In this document: piece after piece, positions 36,001 to 46,182 of the stretch
Layout: each line of letters starts with the position of its first letter
Position numbering within the stretch: position 1 is the stretch's first letter
NCBI GenBank assembly: GCA_001586965.3
Contig: LUCW03001989.1
Span: 1-46,182, forward strand
Direction of reading: 5' to 3'
Length of the DNA: 46,182 bases
From: Sphaeroforma sirkka
Taxonomy: Eukaryota; Opisthokonta; Ichthyosporea; Ichthyophonida
Made by a program: the position numbers and the translations under genes
Notes under the pieces: model-generated
The model's database searches: none
What the model was told of the DNA's origin: nothing
Seen by the model: only the letters and a program-made list of their open reading frames with translations

Positions 36001-39000
36001 AGAACTGTAGATCAGTCAAACTATTTAGAACTGTAGATCAGTCAAACTATTTAGAACTGTAGATCAGTCAAACTATTTAGAACTGTAGATCAGTCAAACT
36101 ATTTAGAACTGTAGATCAGTCAAAAACTATTTAGAACTGTAGATCAGTCAAACTATTTAGAACTGTAGATCAGTCAAACTATTTAGAACTGTAGATCAGT
36201 CAAACTATTTAGAACTGTAGATCAGTCAAACTATTTAGAACTGTAGATCAGTCAAACTATTTAGAACTGTAGATCAGTCAAACTATTTAGAACTGTAGAT
36301 CAGTCAAAAACTATTTAGAACTGTAGATCAGTCAAACTATTTAGAACTGTAGATCAGTCAAACTATTTAGAACTGTAGATCTGTCAGTCAAACTATTTAG
36401 AACTGTAGATCAGTCAAACTATTTAGAACTGTAGATCAGTCAAACTGTATTTCAGTCAAAGAACTGTAGATCAGTCAAACTATTTAGAACTGTAGATCAG
36501 TCAAACTATTTAGAACTGTAGATCAGTCAAACTATTTAGAACTGTAGATCAGTCAAACTATTTAGAACTGTAGATCAGTCAAACTATTTAGAACTATCAG
36601 TCAAGAACTGTAGATCAGTCAAACTATTTAGAACTGTAGATCAGTCAAACTATTTAGAACTGTAGATCAGTCAAACTATTTAGAACTGTAGATCAGTCAA
36701 ACTATTTAGAACTGTAGATCAGTCAAACTATTTAGAACTGTAGATCAGATCAGTCAAACTATTTAGAACTGTAGATCAGTCAAAACTATTTAGAACTGTA
36801 GATCAGTCAAACTATTAAGAACTGTAGATCAGTCAAACTATTTAGAACTGTAGATCAGTCAAACTATTATTTAGAACTGTAGATCAGTCAAACTATTTAG
36901 AACTGTAGATCAGTCAAACTATTTAGAACTGTAGATCAGTCAAACTATTAGAACTGTAGATCAGTCAAACTATTTAGAACTGTAGATCAGTCAAACTATT
37001 TAGAACTGTAGATCAGTCAAACTATTTAGAACTGTAGATAGATCAGTCAAACTATTTAGAACTGTAGATCAGTCAAACTATTTAGAACTGTAGATCAGTC
37101 AAACTATTTAGAACTGTAGATCAGTCAAACTATTTAGAACTGTAGATCAGTCAAACTATTTAGAACTGTAGATCAGTCAAACTATTTAGAACTGTAGATC
37201 AGTCAAAAACTATTTAGAACTGTAGATCAGTCAAACTATTTAGAACTGTAGATCAGTCAAACTATTTAGAACTGTAGATCAGTCAAACTATTTAGAACTG
37301 TAGATCAGTCAAACTATTTAGAACTGTAGATCAGTCAAACTATTTAGAACTGTAGATCAGTCAAACTATTTAGAACTGTAGATCAGTCAAACTATTTTAG
37401 AACTGTAGATCAGTCAAACTATTTAGAACTGTAGATCAGTCAAACTATTTAGAACTGTAGATCAGTCAAACTATTTAGAACTGTAGATCAGTCAAACTAT
37501 TTAGAACTGTAGATCAGTCAAACTATTATTTAGAACTGTAGATCAGTCAAACTATTTAGAACTGTAGATCAGTCAAACTATTTTAGAACTGTAGATCAGT
37601 CAAAACTATTTAGAACTGTAGATCAGTCAAAACTATTTAGAACTGTAGATCAGTCAAACTATTTAGAACTGTAGATCAGTCAAACTATTTAGAACTGTAG
37701 ATCAGTCAAACTATTTAGAACTGTAGATCAGTCAAACTATTTAGAACTGTAAATCAGTCAAACTATTTAGAACTGTAGATCAGTCAAACTATTTAGAACT
37801 GTAGATCAGTCAAAACTATTTAGAACTGTAGATCAGTCAAACTATTTAGAACTGTAGATCAGTCAAACTATTTAGAACTGTAGATCAGTCAAACTATTTA
37901 GAACTGTAGATCAGTCAAACTATTTAGAACTGTAGATCAGATCAGTCAAACTATTTAGAACTGTAGATCAGTCAAACTATTTAGAACTGTAGATCAGTCA
38001 AACTATTTAGAACTGTAGATCAGTCAAACTATTTAGAACTGTAGATCAGTCAAACTATTTTAGAACTGTAGATCAGTCAAACTATTTAGAACTGTAGATC
38101 AGTCAAACTATTTAGAACTGTAGATCAGTCAAACTATTTAGAACTGTAGATCAGTCAAACTATTTAGAACAGAACTGTAGATCAGTCAAACTATTTAGAA
38201 CTGTAGAACTGTAGATCAGTCAAACTATTTAGAACTGTAGATCAGTCAAAAACTATTTAGAACTGTAGATCAGTCAAACTATTTAGAACTGTAGATCAGT
38301 CAAACTATTTAGAACTGTAGATCAGTCAAACTATTTAGAACTGTAGATCAGTCAAACTATTTAGAACTGTAGATCAGTCAAACTATTTAGAACTGTAGAT
38401 CAGTCAAACTATTTAGAACTGTAGATCAGTCAAACTATTTAGAACTGTAGATCAGTCAAAAACTATTTAGAACTGTAGATCAGTCAAACTATTTAGAACT
38501 GTAGATCAGTCAAACTATTTAGAACTGTAGATCAGTCAAACTATTTAGAACTGTAGATCAGTCAAACTATTTAGAACTGTAGATCAGTCAAACTATTTAG
38601 AACTGTAGATCAGTCAAACTATTTAGAACTGTAGATCAGTCAAACTATTTAGAACTGTAGATCAGTCAAAAACTATTTAGAACTGTAGATCAGTCAAACT
38701 ATTTAGAACTGTAGATCAGTCAAACTATTTAGAACTGTAGATCAGTCAAACTATTAGAACTGTAGATCAGTCAAACTATTTAGAACTGTAGATCAGTCAA
38801 ACTATTTAGAACTGTAGATCAGTCAAACTATTTAGAACTGTAGATCAGTCAAACTATTTAGAACTGTAGATCAGTCAAACTATTTAGAACTGTAGATCAG
38901 TCAAACTATTTAGAACTGTAGATCAGTCAAACTATTTAGAACTGTAGATCAGTCAAACTATTTAGAACTGTAGATCAGTCAAACTATTAGAACTGTAGAT

Positions 39001-42000
39001 CAGTCAAACTATTTAGAACTGTAGATCAGTCAAACTATTTAGAACTGTAGATCAGTCAAACTATTTAGAACTGTAGATCAGTCAAACTATTTAGAACTGT
39101 AGATCAGTCAAACTATTTAGAACTGTAGATCAGTCAAACTATTTAGAACTGTAGATCAGTCAAACTATTTAGAACTGTAGATCAGTCAAACTATTTAGAA
39201 CTGTAGATCAGTCAAAATATTTAGAACTGTAAATGAGTCAAACTATTAAGAACTGTAGATCAGTCAAAATATTTAGAACTGTAGATCAGTCAAACTATTT
39301 AGAACTGTAGATCAGTCAAACTATTTAGAACTGTAGATCAGTCAAACTATTTAGAACTGTAGATCAGTCAAACTATTTAGAACTGTAGATCAGTCAAACT
39401 ATTTAGAACTGTAGATCAGTCAAACTATTTAGAACTGTAGATCAGTCAAACTATTTAGAACTGTAGATCAGTCAAACTATTTAGAACTGTAGATCAGTCA
39501 AACTATTTAGAACTGTAGATCAGTCAAAAAACTATTTAGAACTGTAGATCAGTCAAACTATTTAGAACTGTAGATCAGTCAAACTATTTAGAACTGTAGA
39601 TCAGTCAAACTATTTAGAACTGTAGATCAGTCAAACTATTTAGAACTGTAGATCAGTCAAACTATTTAGAACTGTAGATCAGTCAAACTATTTAGAACTG
39701 TAGATCAGTCAAACTATTTAGAACTGTAGATCAGTCAAACTATTTAGAACTGTAGATCAGTCAAACTATTTAGAACTGTAGATCAGTCAAACTATTTAGA
39801 ACTGTAGATCAGTCAAACTATTTAGAACTGTAGATCAGTCAAACTATTTAGAACTGTAGATCAGTCAAACTATTTAGAACTGTAGATCAGTCAAACTATT
39901 TAGAACTGTAGATCAGTCAAACTATTTAGAACTGTAGATCAGTCAAACTATTTAGAACTGTAGATCAGTCAAACTATTTAGAACTGTAGATCAGTCAAAC
40001 TATTTAGAACTGTAGATCATCAGTCAAACTATTTAGAACTGTAGATCAGTCAAACTAATTAGAACTGTAGATCAGTCAAACTATTTAAACTATTTAGAAC
40101 TGTAGATCAGTCAAACTATTTAGAACTGTAGATCAGTCAAACTATTTAGAACTGTAGATCAGTCAAACTATTTAGAACTGTAGATCAGTCAAACTATTTA
40201 GAACTGTAGATCAGTCAAACTATTTAGAACTGTAGATCAGTCAAACTATTTAGAACTGTAGATCAGTCAAACTATTTAGAACTGTAGATCAGTCAAACTA
40301 TTTAGAACTGTAGATCAGTCAAACTATTTAGAACTGTAGATCAGTCAAACTATTTAGAGAACTGTAGATCAGTCAAAACTATTTAGAACTGTAGATCAGT
40401 CAAACTATTTAGAACTGTAGATCAGTCAAACTATTTAGAACTGTAGATCAGTCAAACTATTTAGAACTGTAGATCAGTCAAACTATTTAGAACTGTAGAT
40501 CAGTCAAAACTATTTAGAACTGTAGATCAGTCAAACTATTTAGAACTGTAGATCAGTCAAACTATTTAGAACTGTAGATCAGTCAAACTATTTAGAACTG
40601 TAGATCAGTCAAACTATTTAGAACTGTAGATCAGTCAAACTATTTAGAACTGTAGATCAGTCAAACTATTTAGAACTGTAGATCAGTCAAACTATTTAGA
40701 ACTGTAGATCAGTCAAACTATTTAGAACTGTAGATCAGTCAAACTATTTAGAACTGTAGATCAGTCAAACTATTTAGAACTGTAGATCAGTCAAACTATT
40801 TAGAACTGTAGATCAGTCAAACTATTTAGAACTGTAGATCAGTCAAACTATTTAGAACTGTAGATCAGTCAAACTATTTAGAACTGTAGATCAGTCAAAC
40901 TATTTAGAACTGTAGATCAGTCAAACTATTTAGAACTGTAGATCAGTCAAACTATTTAGAACTGTAGATCAGTCAAACTATTTAGAACTGTAGATCAGTC
41001 AAACTATTTAGAACTGTAGATCAGTCAAACTATTTAGAACTGTAGATCAGTCAAACTATTTAGAACTGTAGATCAGTCAAACTATTTAGAACTGTAGATC
41101 AGTCAAACTATTTAGAACTGTAGATCAGTCAAACTATTTAGAACTGTAGATCAGTCAAACTATTTAGAACTGTAGATCAGTCAAACTATTTAGAACTGTA
41201 GATCAGTCAAACTATTTAGAACTGTAGATCAGTCAAACTATTTAGAAACTGTAGATCAGTCAAACTATTTAGAACTGTAGATCAGTCAAACTATTTAGAA
41301 CTGTAGATCAGTCAAACTATTTAGAACTGTAGATCAGTCAAACTATTTTTAGAACTGTAGATCAGTCAAACTATTTAGAACTGTAGATCAGTCAAACTAT
41401 TTAGAACTGTAGATCAGTCAAACTATTTAGAACTGTAGATCAGTCAAACTATTTTAGAGATCAGTCAGTCAAACTATTTAGAACTGTAGATCAGTCAAAC
41501 TATTTAGAACTGTAGATCAGTCAAACTATTTAGAACTGTAGATCAGTCAAAACTATTTAGAACTGTAGATCAGTCAAACTATTTAGAACTGTAGATCAGT
41601 CAAACTATTTAGAACTGTAGATCAGTCAAACTATTTAGAACTGTAGATCAGTCAAACTATTTAGAACTGTAGATCAGTCAAACTATTTAGAACTGTAGAT
41701 CAGTCAGTCACTGTAGATCAGTCAAACTATTTAGAACTGTAGATCAGTCAAACTATTTAGAACTGTAGATCAGTCAAACTATTTAGAACTGTAGATCAGT
41801 CAAACTATTTAGAACTGTAGATCAGTCAAACTATTTAGAACTGTAGATCAGTCAAACTATTTAGAACTGTAGATCAGTCAAACTATTTAGAACTGTAGAT
41901 CAGTCAAACTATTTAGAACTGTAGATCAGTCAAACTATTTAGAACTGTAGATCAGTCAAACTATTTAGAACTGTAGATCAGTCAAACTATTTAGAACTGT

Positions 42001-45000
42001 AGATCAGTCAAACTATTTAGAACTGTAGATCAGTCAAACTATTTAGAACTGTAGATCAGTCAAACTATTTAGAACTGTAGATCAGTCAAACTATTTAGAA
42101 CTGTAGATCAGTCAAACTATTTAGAACTGTAGATCAGTCAAACTATTTAGAACTGTAGATCAGTCAAACTATTTAGAACTGTAGATCAGTCAAACTATTT
42201 AGAACTGTAGATCAGTCAAACTATTTAGAACTGTAGATCAGTCAAACTATTTAGAACTGTAGATCAGTCAAACTATTTAGAACTGTAGATCAGTCAAACT
42301 ATTTAGAACTGTAGATCAGTCAAACTATTTAGAACTGTAGATCAGTCAAAACTATTTAGAACTGTAGATCAGTCAAACTATTTAGAACTGTAGATCAGTC
42401 AAACTATTTAGAACTGTAGATCAGTCAAACTATTTAGAACTGTAGATCAGTCAAACTATTTAGAACTGTAGATCAGTCAAACTATTTAGAACTGTAGATC
42501 AGTCAAACTATTTAGAACTGTAGATCAGTCAAACTATTTAGAACTGTAGATCAGTCAAACTATTTAGAACTGTAGATCAGTCAAACTATTTAGAACTGTA
42601 GATCAGTCAAACTATTTAGAACTGTAGATCAGTCAAACTATTTAGAACTGTAGATCAGTCAAACTATTTAGAACTGTAGATCAGTCAAACTATTTAGAAC
42701 TGTAGATCAGTCAAACTATTTAGAACTGTAGATCAGTCAAAACTATTTAGAACTGTAGATCAGTCAAACTATTTAGAACTGTAGATCAGTCAAACTATTT
42801 AGAACTGTAGATCAGTCAAACTATTTAGAACTGTAGATCAGTCAAACTATTTAGAACTGTAGATCAGTCAAACTATTTAGAACTGTAGATCAGTCAAACT
42901 ATTTAGAACTGTAGATCAGTCAAACTATTTAGAACTGTAGATCAGTCAAACTATTTAGAACTGTAGATCAGTCAAACTATTTAGAACTGTAGATCAGTCA
43001 AACTATTTAGAACTGTAGATCAGTCAAACTATTTAGAACTGTAGATCAGTCAAACTATTTAGAACTGTAGATCAGTCAAACTATTTAGAACTGTAGATCA
43101 GTCAAACTATTTAGAACTGTAGATCAGTCAAACTATTTAGAACTGTAGATCAGTCAAACTATTTAGAACTGTAGATCAGTCAAACTATTTAGAACTGTAG
43201 ATCAGTCAAACTAGAACTATTCAAAATTTAGAACTGTAGATCAGTCAAACTATTTAGAACTGTAGATCAGTCAAACTATTTAGAACTGTAGATCAGTCAA
43301 ACTATTTAGAACTGTAGATCAGTCAAACTATTTAGAACTGTAGATCAGTCAAACTATTTAGAACTGTAGATCAGTCAAACTATTTAGAACTGTAGATCAG
43401 TCAAACTATTTAGAACTGTAGATCAGTCAAACTATTTAGAACTGTAGATCAGTCAAACTATTTAGAACTGTAGATCAGTCAAACTATTTAGAACTGTAGA
43501 TCAGTCAAACTATTTAGAACTGTAGATCAGTCAAACTATTTAGAACTGTAGATCAGTCAAACTATTTAGAACTGTAGATCAGTCAAACTATTTAGAACTG
43601 TAGATCAGTCAAACTATTTAGAACTGTAGATCAGTCAAACTATTTAGAACTGTAGATCAGTCAAACTATTTAGAACTGTAGATCAGTCAAACTATTTAGA
43701 ACTGTAGATCAGTCAAACTATTTAGAACTGTAGATCAGTCAAACTATTTAGAACTGTAGATCAGTCAAACTATTTAGAACTGTAGATCAGTCAAACTATT
43801 TAGAACTGTAGATCAGTCAAACTATTTAGAACTGTAGATCAGTCAAACTATTTAGAACTGTAGATCAGTCAAACTATTTAGAACTGTAGATCAGTCAAAC
43901 TATTTAGAACTGTAGATCAGTCAAAAACTATTTAGAACTGTAGATCAGTCAAACTATTTAGAACTGTAGATCAGTCAAACTATTTAGAACTGTAGATCAG
44001 TCAAACTATTTAGAACTGTAGATCAGTCAAACTATTTAGAACTGTAGATCAGTCAAACTATTTAGAACTGTAGATCAGTCAAACTATTTAGAACTGTAGA
44101 TCAGTCAAACTATTTAGAACTGTAGATCAGTCAAACTATTTAGAACTGTAGATCAGTCAAACTATTTTTTAGAACTGTAGATCAGTCAAACTATTTAGAA
44201 CTGTAGATCAGTCAAACTATTTAGAACTGTAGATCAGTCAAACTATTTAGAACTGTAGATCAGTCAGTCAAACTATTTAGAACTGTAGATCAGTCAAACT
44301 ATTTAGAACTGTAGATCAGTCAAACTATTTAGAACTGTAGATCAGTCAAACTATTTAGAACTGTAGATCAGTCAAACTATTTAGAACTGTAGATCAGTCA
44401 AACTATTTAGAACTGTAGATCAGTCAAACTATTTAGAACTGTAGATCAGTCAAACTATTTAGAACTGTAGATCAGTCAAACTATTTTAGAACTGTAGATC
44501 AGTCAAACTATTTAGAACTGTAGATCAGTCAAACTATTTAGAACTGTAGATCAGTCAAACTATTTAGAACTGTAGATCAGTCAAACTATTTAGAACTGTA
44601 GATCAGTCAAACTATTTAGAACTGTAGATCAGTCAAACTATTTAGAACTGTAGATCAGTCAAACTATTTAGAACTGTAGATCAGTCAAACTATTTAGAAC
44701 TGTAGATCAGTCAAACTATTTAGAACTGTAGATCAGTCAAACTATTTAGAACTGTAGATCAGTCAAACTATTTAGAACTGTAGATCAGTCAAACTATTTA
44801 GAACTGTAGATCAGTCAAACTATTTAGAACTGTAGATCAGTCAAACTATTTAGAACTGTAGATCAGTCAAACTATTTAGAACTGTAGATCAGTCAAACTA
44901 TTTAGAACTGTAGATCAGTCAAACTATTTAGAACTGTAGATCAGTCAAACTATTTAGAACTGTAGATCAGTCAAACTATTTAGAACTGTAGATCAGTCAA

Positions 45001-46182
45001 ACTATTTAGAACTGTAGATCAGTCAAAACTATTTAGAACTGTAGATCAGTCAAACTATTTAGAACTGTAGATCAGTCAAACTATTTAGAACTGTAGATCA
45101 GTCAAACTATTTAGAACTGTAGATCAGTCAGTCAAACTATTTAGAACTGTAGATCAGTCAAACTATTTAGAACTGTAGATCAGTCAAACTATTTAGAACT
45201 GTAGATCAGTCAAAACTATTTAGAACTGTAGATCAGTCAAACTATTTAGAACTGTAGATCAGTCAAACTATTTAGAACTGTAGATCAGTCAAACTATTTA
45301 GAACTGTAGATCAGTCAAACTATTTAGAACTGTAGATCAGTCAAACTATTTAGAACTGTAGATCAGTCAAACTATTTTAGAACTGTAGATCAGTCAAACT
45401 ATTTAGAACTGTAGATCAGTCAAACTATTTTAGAACTGTAGATCAGTCAAACTATTTAGAACTGTAGATCAGTCAAACTATTTAGAACTGTAGATCAGTC
45501 AAACTATTTAGAACTGTAGATCAGTCAAACTATTTAGAACTGTAGATCAGTCAAACTATTTAGAACTGTAGATCAGTCAAACTATTTAGAACTGTAGATC
45601 AGTCAAACTATTTAGAACTGTAGATCAGTCAAACTATTTAGAACTGTAGATCAGTCAAACTATTTAGAACTGTAGATCAGTCAAAACTATTTAGAACTGT
45701 AGATCAGTCAAACTATTTAGAACTGTAGATCAGTCAAACTATTTAGAACTGTAGATCAGTCAAACTATTTAGAACTGTAGATCAGTCAAACTATTTAGAA
45801 CTGTAGATCAGTCAAACTATTTAGAACTGTAGATCAGTCAAACTATTTAGAACTGTAGATCAGTCAAACTATTTAGAACTGTAGATCAGTCAAACTATTT
45901 AGAACTGTAGATCAGTCAAACTATTTAGAACTGTAGATCAGTCAAACTATTTAGAACTGTAGATCAGTCAAACTATTTAGAACTGTAGATCAGTCAAACT
46001 ATTTAGAACTGTAGATCAGTCAAACTATTTAGAACTGTAGATCAGTCAAACTATTTAGAACTGTAGATCAGTCAAACTATTTAGAACTGTAGATCAGTCA
46101 AACTATTTAGAACTGTAGATCAGTCAAACTATTTAGAACTGTAGATCAGTCAAACTATTTAGTCCTGCAGATCAGTCAAACT
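33024..46182. repeat. Giant 26-bp satellite array, about 500 units, to the window end
   Basis: The unit of 26 bp has core GATCAGTCAAACTATTTAG preceded by AACTGTA; a typical copy is 33329-33354. About 31% GC. Most units are identical; variants are mainly one- or two-base insertions (extra A in CAAAC, extra T in ATTTAG) and short partial duplications. Left-edge units (33024-33300) are degenerate. CTGCAG-bearing variants occur near the left edge (33178, 33667), sporadically inside the array (near 34734) and in the last unit (46165), so the right edge may be close. No ORF and no spacers. Confidence 0.98.

Noticed and set aside
33024-46182. CRISPR array
   Set aside because: Units are directly contiguous with no spacers, and the DNA is eukaryotic.
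33024-46182. Telomere repeat
   Set aside because: The 26-bp unit has no short G-rich period and lacks TTAGGG-like steps.

Overview
The window is eukaryotic nuclear DNA. Genes are split by GT-AG introns, intron splice phases join reading frames exactly, and introns and spacers are full of (TA)n, (TG)n and minisatellite arrays. The gene set (thiamine pyrophosphokinase, a mitochondrially targeted PanB, a GTPBP8/EngB GTPase, mitoribosomal mL44 and a fungal-type CE18 deacetylase) fits a free-living or osmotrophic unicellular opisthokont, for example an ichthyosporean such as Sphaeroforma. That placement is inference from content and style, not a proven match.

Layout. 169-719 (+): last two exons of thiamine pyrophosphokinase. 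1428-2252 (-): a Cys-rich secreted repeat protein with an in-frame UGA and a probable late frameshift. 4990-10046 (-): panB in six exons. 12883-15928 (+): a two-exon CE18-type polysaccharide deacetylase with a Ser/Thr/Pro stalk and a C-terminal membrane anchor. 17296-21182 (-): a GTPBP8/EngB-like GTPase in about seven exons. 22248-28426 (+): mL44 in six exons, divergently arranged with the GTPase. 29.7-30.4 kb: a fossil Ty3/gypsy-type reverse transcriptase fragment. 31.3-33.0 kb: a broken gag-like region. 33.02-46.18 kb: one giant array of a 26-bp satellite, about 500 units, running to the end of the window.

Functionally, two genes make cofactors (thiamine diphosphate; pantothenate/CoA), and the head-to-head pair GTPBP8/mL44 both serve the large subunit of the mitochondrial ribosome. 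panB also begins with a mitochondrial-type presequence.

The most unusual observation is a repeated pattern of tandem micro-duplication across exon-intron borders. panB exon 3, panB exon 6, GTPBP8 exon 4 and GTPBP8 exon 5 each have one or two decayed partial copies in the neighbouring intron or flank. Several copies keep the reading frame and splice sites. The second notable item is the 13-kb 26-bp satellite abutting a retroelement fossil.
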